A stretch of DNA of 64,000 nucleotides from VYFG01 sp965221795 (GCA_965221795.1 OZ244914.1:1-64000); one strand, 5' to 3'. Positions 35,285-45,213 are shown, counted from the first letter of the stretch. The notes: generated by a model not told the origin, from the sequence alone. Numbers and translations: made by a program.

Positions 35285-35716
35285 TCATGTGGGTGGGATG
35301 GAATAGGTCCCGGTGGAATGGGCAACGGGTTGATTCCGGCCCAGCTCTTCGGTATAGAGCAACGCTTCGCAGACAGCGAGCCGTTTGCCCAGTTTCAGAA
35401 TACTGGCCTCACAATACAGATCACCGGGAGAGGGCTTGCGCAAAAAGTTGAATGATAAACTGGTGGTCACCGCCAGTTTCACCAGCCCCAGATTGGCCAT
35501 AATCACCACAAAGAAAGCGGCATCGGCCAACGCCATCATAACCGGTCCGGCGACGGTACCCCCCGGCCGCAGGGTGCTCTCATCACAACGGATTCTCACA
35601 ACCGTTTTGGCCGGGTCCAGACTGACTGGTTCAAAATTCAGATGGGAGATAAAAGGGATCTCGGATTCGGACAATTCCTTGAGATCTTCAAGGCTGATCT
35701 TTGACTGCGGTGTCAT
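35285..35716 (-). CDS. PaaI-like hotdog-fold thioesterase
   Basis: 143 residues from ATG 35716 (alternatives at 35749 and 35842). The hotdog signature is STLRPGGTVAGPVMMALADAAFFVVI, followed by TTSLSFNFLRKPSPGDLYCEA. Such proteins hydrolyse acyl-CoA thioesters; the substrate is unknown. It is convergent with the ATPase-Toprim pair, whose last stop lies 239 bases away. Confidence 0.8.
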   Translation of the reverse strand: MTPQSKISLEDLKELSESEIPFISHLNFEPVSLDPAKTVVRIRCDESTLRPGGTVAGPVMMALADAAFFVVIMANLGLVKLAVTTSLSFNFLRKPSPGDLYCEASILKLGKRLAVCEALLYTEELGRNQPVAHSTGTYSIPPT

Positions 35717-36138
35717 CAGTTCGATTGGAATGAAGTAACAGGGACTCATAGTATGGGACCGGTCATTGCATCCAACAATGCCAATCTTCCATATGGATTC
35801 CAAGAGATACCGGCGATGAGGATCAATTTCCTCATATTGCACTTCCTATCCAAGCTATTTACTTGCGGCAATTTCTATCGATATGCAGTCAAGAAATTGA
35901 ATCGGAATGTCTTTTTCTCCCGATTGTACCGTCAAAAATAGTGGTCATCTTCATGCCAGACCCGAGAAGCAAATCACGGCGTGGCGCTATTTGCAGTATT
36001 GCTTTACCAAAGGACAGTGCGGTGACACGAGGTTCTGGACCAAGCACTCAAGAAAACCATGTTTTAATCCACCATCCGCACATTGTGGTTGTCACACAAC
36101 CCCAAACGCAATCCGTCAGCACTTTCCGGATTTTGGAG
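35717..36138. other. 422-bp stretch between ubiK and the thioesterase gene
   Basis: The thioesterase frame stays open to 35842 without family resemblance. The rest contains no recognisable gene, RNA or repeat. Confidence 0.3.
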
Positions 36139-36378
36139 TTACGATCCCTCAGCAGAGTCCGACCTGCCCCTCTCCAGCGCCTCGACACGCTGTTCCAATT
36201 GCTGGATACGCTCCCGCGACCGCTGCAGGATTTTTTCCTGAATTCCCATCTGCTCCCGAGTCGCCAGATTCATGCGTTCCAGATAAGATTGAATTGTGGC
36301 ATCAATATTTCGTTTCAGTTCCTCACCGACCTCGAGCGGGAGCAGTCGATTGACAAGATTGGATAAGGATTCGTTCAT
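36139..36378 (-). CDS. ubiK: Ubiquinone biosynthesis accessory factor UbiK (BMFP/YqiC)
   Basis: 79 residues: an amphipathic N-terminal part, then a trimer-forming coiled coil (EKILQRSRERIQQLEQRVEALE), as in YqiC/UbiK. It assists aerobic ubiquinone synthesis with UbiJ. It overlaps the surA stop by 4 bases (ATGA), an uncommon partner for surA. Confidence 0.85.
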   Translation of the reverse strand: MNESLSNLVNRLLPLEVGEELKRNIDATIQSYLERMNLATREQMGIQEKILQRSRERIQQLEQRVEALERGRSDSAEGS

Positions 36379-37688
36379 GTACCTCCACTCCCGGACATTC
36401 CAACATATTCAATGAATGCGCGCTGGCGAAGGGCCTGAAACCAATTGAAATAGATTTCCTGCGCCTTGCGCCGAAAAATCTCCTGTCGCGCCGTATTCGC
36501 TGCGACCTCACCTGTCAAGTTGATCTTACGCCGATCATTCACCCTGATCAAGTGGAATCCATATTGCGAACGCACAGGACGGCTGATCTCTCCGACAGCC
36601 AGACGCCGGGTCGCACTTTCAAATTCGGGCCCCAGTGTACCTGGGTTGATCCATCCTAGAACGCCCCCCTGGTCTCTGGACCGGGAATCCATGGAGTACA
36701 AACGGGACATTTTTTCAAAGGGCTCCCCGGCGACCAACTCGTCATACACCTGACTGGCCAGGTTCTCCGCTTCCTCCAAGGTGTATTGTTCATTGGGTGT
36801 GATCAAGATATGCTGCACTTGTTGTTGCTCGATCTTTTCCCCATCATCCCGGAGATTATGGAGCTTGAGCAGATGCAACCCGGCATCACTTTGGAGAATA
36901 GGCGACAGGCTATTGGATTCTGGGTTCATCGCCTGCAGGGCCTGCACGAACAACTCCGGCAACTGTCCCGTTTTGCGCCACCCAAGATAGCCATCGCCAT
37001 CAGAAACTCCGCCATGATCCTGTATCGCTTGGCCGAACTCCAGACCGTTCTGGATTTGTTGTCGGACCTGACGCAGTTTGTCCCGATCGGATTCTACTGC
37101 CTCAGCTGACTTGCTCCGCGTTTCAATGAACAAATGAGATAGTTCAAAAGAGACATCCCCATGCTGCAACTCATTGTGAGAGTTGATAAAGTTTTCAATC
37201 TCTTGATCGCTGACATTGACCCGGGAATTAGCCACGACATCCCGGAGCTTGCGAATCATTTGCTGATCCCGAACACTGGCCCGAAAATCCGATTCGGCAA
37301 TCCCGTCCTGATTTAGTTCATACAGAAGAGCCGTTGGTGAAAGATTGTTTTGTTGGGCAATAAAGGCCAGCGCCGCCTCTACTTCTTCTTCGGAAACCAT
37401 CAGCCCTCTTCGTTCTGCCTCCAGCACCTGGAGGCGTTCGTCAATCATGACTCCCAACAGCTGTTCATCGACTTCACCACGGAACGGCTCAAACGCACTA
37501 TCATTGATCACTTCCTGGCGATGGCGTATGCGATATTCACTCAATGTGATCGGGACATTTTCTACCGCCGCCAGCACCCGATCAATAAATGATTGGGTAA
37601 ACGCATAGGGTGGAAACGCGAGCCACCAGGCCAGCGCCAAGCCAACCGAAATTCTCATCACCGGTATTATCACCATGAAACGACTCAT
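36375..37688 (-). CDS. surA: Periplasmic chaperone / peptidyl-prolyl isomerase SurA
   Basis: 437 residues with a signal peptide ending near YAFTQ, an N-terminal SurA chaperone domain (DRVLAAVENVPITLSEY), and two parvulin domains, the second with GGVLGWINPGTL and GFHLIRVNDRR. It delivers outer-membrane proteins, including LptD, to the Bam complex. It directly follows lptD with an ATGA overlap, the classic lptD-surA order. Confidence 0.95.
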   Translation of the reverse strand: MSRFMVIIPVMRISVGLALAWWLAFPPYAFTQSFIDRVLAAVENVPITLSEYRIRHRQEVINDSAFEPFRGEVDEQLLGVMIDERLQVLEAERRGLMVSEEEVEAALAFIAQQNNLSPTALLYELNQDGIAESDFRASVRDQQMIRKLRDVVANSRVNVSDQEIENFINSHNELQHGDVSFELSHLFIETRSKSAEAVESDRDKLRQVRQQIQNGLEFGQAIQDHGGVSDGDGYLGWRKTGQLPELFVQALQAMNPESNSLSPILQSDAGLHLLKLHNLRDDGEKIEQQQVQHILITPNEQYTLEEAENLASQVYDELVAGEPFEKMSRLYSMDSRSRDQGGVLGWINPGTLGPEFESATRRLAVGEISRPVRSQYGFHLIRVNDRRKINLTGEVAANTARQEIFRRKAQEIYFNWFQALRQRAFIEYVGMSGSGGT

Positions 37689-40015
37689 TTTCTGCGCTCG
37701 AAGAAGGACCGTGACCCTCCGAGACTGTCCAAATACACGGTAAACCGAATTTCATTTCGGTCATCTCCAGCCTCATCATCAAAATGCCGATACTCCATGC
37801 CGGCGGACCAACAGCAACTGAAATAATCCAGATGGACTGCAGAAGACTGAAAGCCGCCGTCGTCCGGGGAGTAAGCTGTGTCCACTTGCCATTGCCAGTT
37901 AGGACTCAAAGGAGTGGAAAAAGCCAGGTTCACCTGTTCCCGTTGATCAGTAGCCTCGAAATAGGCAACCGTTCCCCGACGTCGCCAATGATCGTCAAAA
38001 TCCACTGACATCCATAACTCTTCGGTCTGGGTCCAATTTTCTTCGATTTGCACTAACCCATTCAGATTCCAGTATCGGTTGATTCCAACCGTCCAATCCA
38101 TGAGAAAGTTGGAGCGTGGATTGGTGAATGAGGGATCCATCGGACGCAGTCGAATGTTTCGGTCCTGAAGATAAAATATCTGACCGAATCCTACCCTCAA
38201 ACGTTGTACACCGGTAAGTTCTTCGATCACTCGGGTCGTTAGCCCAAGAGTAATCTGTTTTGTATCGCCGATTCGATCGCTCCCAAGGAAGCGCCCTTCC
38301 CGGAAAAAATGAAAAAGCCGTCTGGGTGAACTCTCTGCGGTATCAAAATTGGGCAAATTCAATTGGCTGCCATCCTCGGGAATATGAACATAAAACAGTC
38401 TTGGTTCAAGCGTCTGGTAGAAGGTTTGATCGCTTATCGCAATCAATCGATCCAAGACCAGTTTTCCATCCAGACTATAGATGGGAATATGCTCCGAAAA
38501 CGTCTCCTGCGGAAACGAGTCCAGAGCATAGCGCATGTAGTATAGCGACACTTTCGGCTCCAGCGATCCAAAGGAGCTACGCAGGGGGATGGAAATATAC
38601 GGCTGAATCAAGGTCCGTACGCCATGCGCCCGCGTTTCGTCCGAGTGTGTATACCAGGACATCCTCGCCCCCACTCCCCCCTCAAAGACTCCCCACTTCC
38701 GGGGCCTCATATCCATTCCGATCTCCGGTATGATCCGATACGGCAGATCCGAAACCGCTATCCGATCATACACGGATTCATGTGCCTGAGCGCGCACATA
38801 ATAATTCAGCCAGGTTCCGTTTTGTTCCAGTCGGACACTCTTGCGCACAAAACTGGCAGCATAATCTTCCCGGCCATCAGAGAAGTGCCGCAAGTAGTCC
38901 CGGTCGGATACGTCCTGAATCTCCGTCTCAAGATGCCATCTGCGACCCAAATGCTGTGTATGATCATATTGTATGGCATAACGTTCCAAGTCTTCATACT
39001 GATCGTCTGAAGGCAGATAATCCGCTGCTAACCTGCCCTGTGTATGTTCCCCCAGATAGCGGAATTCTCCCGACCAAAGCAACCCCCGATCACTCAGGAA
39101 CTGCGGGGTGATGGTCGCATCCATGTGGGGCGCAATATTCAAGTAGTATGGAACCTCGAGAATGATGCCAGAATTACTTTTCTCCCCAACGGACGGAACC
39201 AGAAATCCGGTTTGACGCTGATTGCCAATAGGAAAGGTGATCCTGGGGAAAGAACCCACCCGCACTCCCTTAAGTTGTACCGCAAGGTCTGTAGCCGTGC
39301 CGACTCCCTTGGCATGATCCAGTATCAGCTCCCCCGCCATGAGCATGACATCCGCATTGCCCTCCGGGCAGGTGGTCATCATGGCATTGGTCAGCATCAT
39401 CCTGTCCCTGCCCTGCAGTTGCAGAGTCTCTCCCCAGACACGGGCTTGGGGATACATCATTCTCCGGGTTTCCCCATCACTCTCCTTCATTGGCACCTGC
39501 TCCTGGATATCTTTTGGTGGAGTGGCTTCTGAAATGGAAGGTAGTGGATCGTCCGCATCGGTCGGGGCAATGTGGATGGAAACATGCTGTGCCACTCCAT
39601 GCAACGTGTCGAACTGGAGACCCAATGATTTTGCCCGTAGCTGATCGCCCACCATGGTGTACAGGACGACATTCCCCCGGGCATCTACCTGACGGGTGTT
39701 TCGATCATAGGAAATGACATCTGCATGAAGGATCCGTTTACCCTGTTGTATCTCGACATGACCCAGAAGATCAATCTGCCCGGAGTCGGACGCTTCGATA
39801 TGGTCTGCTTCTGCGATGATGGGCAACCCGGCAACCGGGCCGGCAGGCGCTCCACTCCACTTCGTCGGCAGATGAAGAGGGAGCGACCGGCATAGCGGTT
39901 GCTGGATCGATCTTTCCGAGCTCCCCTGCTTGGCGTGAGCAACCGTCACAACCCAGACGAAGGTCAGCAGAAGGATGAGAGTGGTGCCCTTCCGAGAGGA
40001 CTCTCTACGCCACAA
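37685..40015 (-). CDS. lptD: LPS-assembly protein LptD
   Basis: About 776 residues. A periplasmic OstA-type jelly-roll (ADHIEASDSGQIDLLGHVEI) precedes a C-terminal 26-strand barrel domain (LQGRDRMMLTNAMMTTCPEG and onward). It inserts LPS into the outer leaflet with LptE. No in-frame ATG exists near the expected start. TTG 40015 was chosen because it gives a normal signal peptide (LWRRESSRKG-hydrophobic-AHA). Other TTG codons lie at 40042, 40030 and 40027. It is divergent from murU. Confidence 0.93.
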   Translation of the reverse strand: MWRRESSRKGTTLILLLTFVWVVTVAHAKQGSSERSIQQPLCRSLPLHLPTKWSGAPAGPVAGLPIIAEADHIEASDSGQIDLLGHVEIQQGKRILHADVISYDRNTRQVDARGNVVLYTMVGDQLRAKSLGLQFDTLHGVAQHVSIHIAPTDADDPLPSISEATPPKDIQEQVPMKESDGETRRMMYPQARVWGETLQLQGRDRMMLTNAMMTTCPEGNADVMLMAGELILDHAKGVGTATDLAVQLKGVRVGSFPRITFPIGNQRQTGFLVPSVGEKSNSGIILEVPYYLNIAPHMDATITPQFLSDRGLLWSGEFRYLGEHTQGRLAADYLPSDDQYEDLERYAIQYDHTQHLGRRWHLETEIQDVSDRDYLRHFSDGREDYAASFVRKSVRLEQNGTWLNYYVRAQAHESVYDRIAVSDLPYRIIPEIGMDMRPRKWGVFEGGVGARMSWYTHSDETRAHGVRTLIQPYISIPLRSSFGSLEPKVSLYYMRYALDSFPQETFSEHIPIYSLDGKLVLDRLIAISDQTFYQTLEPRLFYVHIPEDGSQLNLPNFDTAESSPRRLFHFFREGRFLGSDRIGDTKQITLGLTTRVIEELTGVQRLRVGFGQIFYLQDRNIRLRPMDPSFTNPRSNFLMDWTVGINRYWNLNGLVQIEENWTQTEELWMSVDFDDHWRRRGTVAYFEATDQREQVNLAFSTPLSPNWQWQVDTAYSPDDGGFQSSAVHLDYFSCCWSAGMEYRHFDDEAGDDRNEIRFTVYLDSLGGSRSFFERRK

Positions 40016-40118
40016 TGAATTCCGCAACAATCGCCTGGTCAAGGGTTGAATCAGATGGATTATACGGATGCAGACCGATATAATCCATTTGGTCAGCGCA
40101 TAAAACCGGATACTCCTG

Positions 40119-40823
40119 ATGCCAACGAAAACGGCAATGATCCTCGCTGCCGGACGCGGTGAACGCCTTCGTCCATTGACCGATAGCACACCCAAACCGC
40201 TGATTCATGTCGGTAAATATCGACTGATCGAATACCACCTGCATGCCCTCGCGGCCATCGGCATTGAGCGGGTCGTAATCAATGTTGCATATCTGGCTGA
40301 CCAAATCCAGTCGGTTCTTGGAGATGGCTCACGCTATGGGATCGAGATCGTGTACTCGCCGGAGCCGGAAGGCGCGTTGGAAACGGCAGGCGGGATCCGG
40401 CATGCCTTGCCATTACTGGGAGATGATCCGTTCTTAGTACTGAACGGGGATGTGCTTTGTGATTATCCGTTGGAAAAAATCACGATTGCAACATCCAAAT
40501 GGATGCATCTGCTTCTGGTACCCAATCCTGATCATCATCCGGTCGGGGATTTCGGATTGGACTATCGCACCGATCCATGTGATCTGACCTTGCCCCCGGG
40601 ATCCGAAGGTCGTTTGACATACGCAGGGATCGGCTTATTCCGTCCGCGGCTGTTTCGCCATCTTAAAGCAGGCCGCCATCCCCTGGCCCCAATCATCCAA
40701 CAGTGTATCCGGAGGGGTCAAGCCTCCGGGGAACGGCATGATGGGTACTGGAGTGATGTAGGCGATGTCTCCCGACTGGCCAGTGCCCGAAGCACTCTGT
40801 CGCATCTCGAGCACGACCATTGA
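40119..40823 (+). CDS. murU: MurU-like sugar-1-phosphate nucleotidyltransferase
   Basis: 234 residues. The nucleotide-binding segment is LAAGRGERLRPLTDSTPKPL, and the acidic site is FLVLNGDVLCD. N-acetylmuramate-1-phosphate uridylyltransferase MurU recycles peptidoglycan and usually sits near lptD-surA beside the kinase amgK. Here amgK is absent between murU and lptD, so the exact substrate is less certain. Confidence 0.85.
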   Translation: MPTKTAMILAAGRGERLRPLTDSTPKPLIHVGKYRLIEYHLHALAAIGIERVVINVAYLADQIQSVLGDGSRYGIEIVYSPEPEGALETAGGIRHALPLLGDDPFLVLNGDVLCDYPLEKITIATSKWMHLLLVPNPDHHPVGDFGLDYRTDPCDLTLPPGSEGRLTYAGIGLFRPRLFRHLKAGRHPLAPIIQQCIRRGQASGERHDGYWSDVGDVSRLASARSTLSHLEHDH

Positions 40824-40879
40824 CCCACCAATCCCCTGCCCCGACCACCGAAACCAGCACCCTGGGTCAGGGAGTCGAC

Positions 40880-40897
40880 AAAAGGCTTGCAAAGCCT
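40880..40897 (-). terminator. Intrinsic terminator downstream of lipB
   Basis: On the minus strand: AGGCTT-TGC-AAGCCT stem followed by TTTT. It lies between the convergent murU and lipB ends and fits termination of the mreB/mrdA-to-lipB side. Confidence 0.6.
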
Positions 40898-40983
40898 CCC
40901 ATCGGCACCTATGATGAGGCGCGGACAGTGGCCGGTGGGCAAGAGCCGAAACCCGGACAGCGACCTCCGGGGATCGCAACGGG

Positions 40984-41634
40984 CTAGACAGCTGCTGCAG
41001 GACTCCCGTTCCTACTTTCCTCCCACCCGAATTCCTGTCGCAAAATCCGTTGCAGATCATGACGCACCTGATCCATTGTACGCTCGGCCCCTAGCCGAAC
41101 CAGGGTCGTGACCGGCAACCCTGGATCGCCACAGGGATCAATCCAGGAAAAGGGAGTAATCTCCAGATCCACATTCAGGCTGAGGCCATGAAAACAGCAG
41201 CCCCGGCGAATGCGCAAACCTAACGCCGCAATCTTGGCTCCCTGTACATAAACCCCCGGTGCTCCCGGCTTCCGCTCCCCTTGCAGTCCGTATTCCTGCA
41301 ACAGGCATAACAGGCATGCTTCGATCCGTGCTACCAGTTGTCTCGGGCCCATGCCAAGTCGACGAATATCCAACAGCAAATAGGCGATCAATTGACCCGG
41401 GCCATGGAACGTAATCTGCCCACCCCGATTGCTGCGGACCACCGGGATCTGGCACGGATTAATGCGCGGTTTCTGCTGACTGCTGGTGCCCAGGGTAAAA
41501 ACCGGTCGGTGTTCCAGAAACCATACTTCATCGGCACTTTCCCCATGGCGTTCGTCCGTGAATGCACTCATTCGATTGGCCACTACCTGATATTCACACT
41601 GCCCTAGCCAACGAAATCGGCAGGTGGGTTTCAT
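40984..41634 (-). CDS. lipB: Octanoyltransferase LipB
   Basis: 216 residues. It carries the signature RGGQITFHGPGQLIAYLLLDI, the catalytic lysine in QGAKIAALGLRI and the catalytic cysteine in the IDPCG segment. It moves octanoyl from ACP to apo-lipoyl domains. It overlaps ybeD by 4 bases. lipA is not adjacent. Confidence 0.97.
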   Translation of the reverse strand: MKPTCRFRWLGQCEYQVVANRMSAFTDERHGESADEVWFLEHRPVFTLGTSSQQKPRINPCQIPVVRSNRGGQITFHGPGQLIAYLLLDIRRLGMGPRQLVARIEACLLCLLQEYGLQGERKPGAPGVYVQGAKIAALGLRIRRGCCFHGLSLNVDLEITPFSWIDPCGDPGLPVTTLVRLGAERTMDQVRHDLQRILRQEFGWEESRNGSPAAAV

Positions 41635-41921
41635 AGTGCCAGCAGAATGTCCGGATGATCCGACAGATCAAGATAAATTTGATCAAGCTCCTTCCGCTCC
41701 CGGGCCAGCACACGACAACTCAAGGAATGATACTTGCCATTACGGCTTTCCTTGCGGCGTATTCCCAGAACTTGTTCGGGGGGCAGATGTTGGAGAAGCA
41801 GTGAATGCAATCGCTGCCCCATAGGTGATACGGCTTTGACAAATACCTTGATATCCACTTCACAGGGAAAGTGCAACTGCGCCCCCGTACTGGGAGGTGA
41901 GTGGCTCTTATCCGCACTCAC
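41631..41921 (-). CDS. ybeD: DUF493 family protein YbeD
   Basis: 96 residues from GTG 41921, which overlaps the dacA stop as GTGA; an upstream start at 41960 inside dacA is possible. ACT-like fold with FPCEVDIKVFVKA and SRNGKYHSLSCRVLA. YbeD proteins lie between dacA and lipB in many gammaproteobacteria; the role is unknown, with regulation by ligand binding suggested by the fold. Confidence 0.9.
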   Translation of the reverse strand: MSADKSHSPPSTGAQLHFPCEVDIKVFVKAVSPMGQRLHSLLLQHLPPEQVLGIRRKESRNGKYHSLSCRVLARERKELDQIYLDLSDHPDILLAL

Positions 41922-43117
41922 CACATCAGCTTCAGGAGGGAATCCTTCAGCCGTGACCACCAGGGCCCACTGGGATAGTCTGCGTTCAGCTCCAGTTGAT
42001 CCACCAACAGTAGATCACCGTTGTACTTCACTTGAATACCGCCGACCTCGCTACCGACGGTCAGTGGGGCATCCAAACTATCGGGCAAATCCAGCGAAGC
42101 AGACAGTAGCTCCCGTTTTCCCTTTGGGTAGAGCACATGCAAAGGATGGGATACTCCAATACTGGCCTCCGGTTCGGCTCCCTTCCATAACTTTACGCGA
42201 GCCACTTCATCGCCGGGACGATACAAGAGAATCTTCTCATAGGCGGCATAGCCATATTGCAACAGGGAATATACCGCATCGGACCGCACTTTGCTGCTTT
42301 CGGTGCCGGTGACAATCGCCAGCAACCGATAACCATCGCGGTTGGCCGTACCAACCAGGCAGTATCCGGCTGCTCGGGTATACCCGGTTTTCAACCCGTC
42401 CACAGAGTCATCACGCCACAGGAGTTTGTTGCGGTTTTTTTGCGTGATCTCATTGTAGGTATACTCCCGGGTCGAATAGAACGACAGCCTGTCAGGGAAA
42501 TTACGGATCAGGGCACGACTCAGGATGAGAATATCTTCGGCAGTAGAGTAATGATTTTCATTGGGTAACCCATGACTGTTGGTGAAACGGGAATTGCTCA
42601 TACCCAATTCCGCCGCCTTATGGTTCATCTGCACGGCAAACCCCTCCTCACTGCCGCCCAAAAGCTCGGCCAGGGCGACTGCGGCATCATTTCCCGACTG
42701 GATGATCAACCCTTTCAGAAGGCTTTCCACATCGACGTGGGTATCGACCTGGATAAACATTCGTGAGCCACCGGTTTTCCAGGCTTTTCGACTGACGTAG
42801 ACCTCGTCTGTCAACTGGATTTCACCACGCTCCAGCGCTTCAAAAACCAGATAAGCCGTCATCAGTTTGGTCAAACTGGCAGGTTCAATCCGCCGGTCTG
42901 AATCTTTGCTACCGAGAATCCACCCCGAGGAAAAGTCAACCAGCATCCAGGAGACCGCCGATACATCGGGGGGCGGCAACACCGCCTGGACCGGTTCGGG
43001 AAGTTCCTGAAACGTAGTGGCCGGAAAGGCAGATGGAGAGCTCTGGGGAGAGGTCTCCTGCGCGACCACAGGTCCCATCACCAATCCGAGCCACAGTATC
43101 AGTACACGTAATATCAT
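41918..43117 (-). CDS. dacA: D-alanyl-D-alanine carboxypeptidase (PBP5/6 type)
   Basis: 399 residues with a signal peptide ending at VVAQ. Active-site motifs are SLTK (81-84), SGN (142-144) and KTG (244-246). A C-terminal PBP5 domain ends in an amphipathic membrane anchor (WSRLKDSLLKLMW). It trims pentapeptides in the periplasm. Confidence 0.97.
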   Translation of the reverse strand: MILRVLILWLGLVMGPVVAQETSPQSSPSAFPATTFQELPEPVQAVLPPPDVSAVSWMLVDFSSGWILGSKDSDRRIEPASLTKLMTAYLVFEALERGEIQLTDEVYVSRKAWKTGGSRMFIQVDTHVDVESLLKGLIIQSGNDAAVALAELLGGSEEGFAVQMNHKAAELGMSNSRFTNSHGLPNENHYSTAEDILILSRALIRNFPDRLSFYSTREYTYNEITQKNRNKLLWRDDSVDGLKTGYTRAAGYCLVGTANRDGYRLLAIVTGTESSKVRSDAVYSLLQYGYAAYEKILLYRPGDEVARVKLWKGAEPEASIGVSHPLHVLYPKGKRELLSASLDLPDSLDAPLTVGSEVGGIQVKYNGDLLLVDQLELNADYPSGPWWSRLKDSLLKLMW

Positions 43118-43255
43118 GGAATCAGTTCATGAACTTCGGGGGAGTATACGTAGGGAAACAGGTCCAATTCCGATCATCCAGTGGCAAATGCCGAATCCGG
43201 CAGCCTCGTCTCTGCGCATTCAGGACCCACTGTACGGAACATCTTCTCCCGGTCC

Positions 43256-44224
43256 TCAATCCGATGGCGTCTCGCGCACAAGCCCTCGCAGGCCGGTCAT
43301 CCGCTCCTGTTCCGTCCGCGCCCGGTCGGCACTATCCCAGTCCGTATAGGGGCCCACAAAAACCTGGTACGGTGGACGCTGCTGAGTGAATGCGGAATCA
43401 CTCTTCGGGACCAGAGTATAGCCCACTTCACGCAGCTGATTTCTCAGATCCAACGCGTTATCCAACACACGAAACGATGCAACCTGCACGACAAAGGTCC
43501 CGGCCGCTTCGTCTTGAGGCTCTTCGGCTTGAGGCTCTTCGGCTTGGGGCTCTTCGACCGGCGCATCTGTGACCGTCGTACCCACCACCCCAGTCCATAC
43601 CTTGGGGGGCGAGACCCCCGAGTCCGACAGCACTGGAGGATCAGACGGGTCAATCGCTTCCACTTCGACCCGACCGGTACCGGACTTGGTAATACCCAGT
43701 TTCCATGCTGCCGCATAAGACAAGTCAATCAGTCGACCATGTAGAAAGGGCCCGCGATCATTCACTTTGACGATGACATTACGGTCATTGTCCAAATTGG
43801 TCACCTTCACAAAAGAAGGCAAGGGCAGGACGGGATGAGCCGCCGTCATGGCAAACATGTCATAGGACTCTCCACTGGAGGTTCGACGGCCATGGAATTT
43901 CTTTCCATACCAAGAAGCAACCCCCCGCTCCCGATATCCTTTTGCACTGGCAAGCGGGTACCAAGTGCGGCCAAATACCGTATATGGCTTGTTGCCGGTC
44001 TTGCTTAACGGCAACGCCACCGGCACCGCATTCGGAATGGACTCCATATCCACCGGGACCGAGTCCGGAGGCCGGTCTCCGCCAAAGAACCCCCCTCCGG
44101 ATTCCTTTTTCGCGACGGGGGCAGACTGACAACCTGCGAGCGCCAACAGAACTCCCAGAGACAGGATTCGGCCGAGGGCTGACAATGGGAGTACGCGGAC
44201 GCGCTGGGAAACCAGTTGCTTCAT
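43256..44224 (-). CDS. rlpA: RlpA septal-ring lipoprotein / lytic transglycosylase
   Basis: 322 residues. The lipobox LALAGC puts the lipidated Cys at 32. The DPBB/RlpA domain (about 99-190) has GVASWYGKKFHGRRTSSGE and IVKVNDRGPF with the catalytic-type aspartate and the conserved histidine. A short EEPQ repeat linker leads to a C-terminal SPOR domain (about 240-320). It cleaves or binds denuded glycan at division sites. Its start touches the mltB stop. Confidence 0.93.
   Translation of the reverse strand: MKQLVSQRVRVLPLSALGRILSLGVLLALAGCQSAPVAKKESGGGFFGGDRPPDSVPVDMESIPNAVPVALPLSKTGNKPYTVFGRTWYPLASAKGYRERGVASWYGKKFHGRRTSSGESYDMFAMTAAHPVLPLPSFVKVTNLDNDRNVIVKVNDRGPFLHGRLIDLSYAAAWKLGITKSGTGRVEVEAIDPSDPPVLSDSGVSPPKVWTGVVGTTVTDAPVEEPQAEEPQAEEPQDEAAGTFVVQVASFRVLDNALDLRNQLREVGYTLVPKSDSAFTQQRPPYQVFVGPYTDWDSADRARTEQERMTGLRGLVRETPSD
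43511..43555 (-). repeat. Three 15-bp tandem units in rlpA
   Basis: Three near-identical 15-base units encode (A/D)EEPQ repeats in the linker between the RlpA and SPOR domains. Such short in-frame repeats may change in number by slippage, without frame loss. Confidence 0.8.
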
Positions 44225-45213
44225 CAGTACATGCGCCTGGCAATTTCTTCCGACAATTCGACGACTGCCCGCGCGTAATTCTTGCTGGTGTTGTACCGGG
44301 TAATCGAATAAAAATTGCGATATGCCACCACATAGTCCCGATCGGACTGGCCGACAAAGGCAATCAGGGAGGCTGCCTCACTCCCATGTTTGGCATCAAA
44401 GACCACCCCCGCAGCCTGCAAGGCGGATACCGAATGTTCAAGTTTGACTTTTTGGCTGACCAGGTCCTGGGCCGCATCCGGCAAACGGGCCGTCACATAT
44501 GCAAGAATGGCCTCTTCCCGCGTCCATCGGTGCTCCACCAGATAATTGGCGACACTGCCAATCGCATCCGCCATTTCATTGACCAGATCCCGCGTGCCGT
44601 TCTGATTGAAATCGACCGCATAGGCTTCATAGCTGGAGGGCATGAATTGGGGAATGCCGATCGCACCGGCATAAGATCCCCTGACTTCCCGCTCGGGGAT
44701 GTTTTCTTTGCGGGCCGTATTCAGAAATGTGCGTAACTCCTTGCCAAAAAACCGACTACGACGAGGATAATTGGCGGTCAGTGTGACCAAACTGTTCAAT
44801 ACGCGCCGGTTTCCCAGATTAGAGCCGTAGTGGGTCTCCACCCCGATCAAGGCCACAATGATTCGTGGCGGAACTCCATATCGCTCATAGGCCGCTTCCA
44901 GAATGGGGCGATGTTCATTCCAGAATCGAACCCCATCGACGATTCTGGATTGCTTGACAAACAAGGCTCGATAGCGATGCCAATCCAAGGACTCGTAAGG
45001 ACGATCCATGAGTTCAATCACCTTGGGGTCAATGTTGGCCCCGGCCAGAACCTCGATCAACTCTTCACGCGGATACCCATCTTCCTGCACCATCGTATCG
45101 ACGAGTTTCTGAAGTGCCGGGTACTGTTGGATATCCAAAGCGAGTACTGAATTGGCACCGAAAAATCCGACCAATGACCAAACAAGACACAGATGAGAAA
45201 ATTTCATCACCAC
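44224..45213 (-). CDS. mltB: Lytic murein transglycosylase B
   Basis: 329 residues with an N-terminal signal segment. The catalytic glutamate is in LIGVETHYGSNLG, and SYAGAIGIPQFMPSSYEAYAVDF is the MltB signature. It cleaves peptidoglycan glycan strands to 1,6-anhydro ends. It lacks an obvious lipobox cysteine, so it may be soluble, like SltB-type members. Confidence 0.93.
   Translation of the reverse strand: MVMKFSHLCLVWSLVGFFGANSVLALDIQQYPALQKLVDTMVQEDGYPREELIEVLAGANIDPKVIELMDRPYESLDWHRYRALFVKQSRIVDGVRFWNEHRPILEAAYERYGVPPRIIVALIGVETHYGSNLGNRRVLNSLVTLTANYPRRSRFFGKELRTFLNTARKENIPEREVRGSYAGAIGIPQFMPSSYEAYAVDFNQNGTRDLVNEMADAIGSVANYLVEHRWTREEAILAYVTARLPDAAQDLVSQKVKLEHSVSALQAAGVVFDAKHGSEAASLIAFVGQSDRDYVVAYRNFYSITRYNTSKNYARAVVELSEEIARRMY

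Noticed and set aside
35043..35306. Frame starting at TTG on the DUF3226 stop and running into the thioesterase gene
   Set aside because: Stop-start overlap is tempting as a third module gene, but there is no recognised family, and its end overlaps the convergent thioesterase gene.
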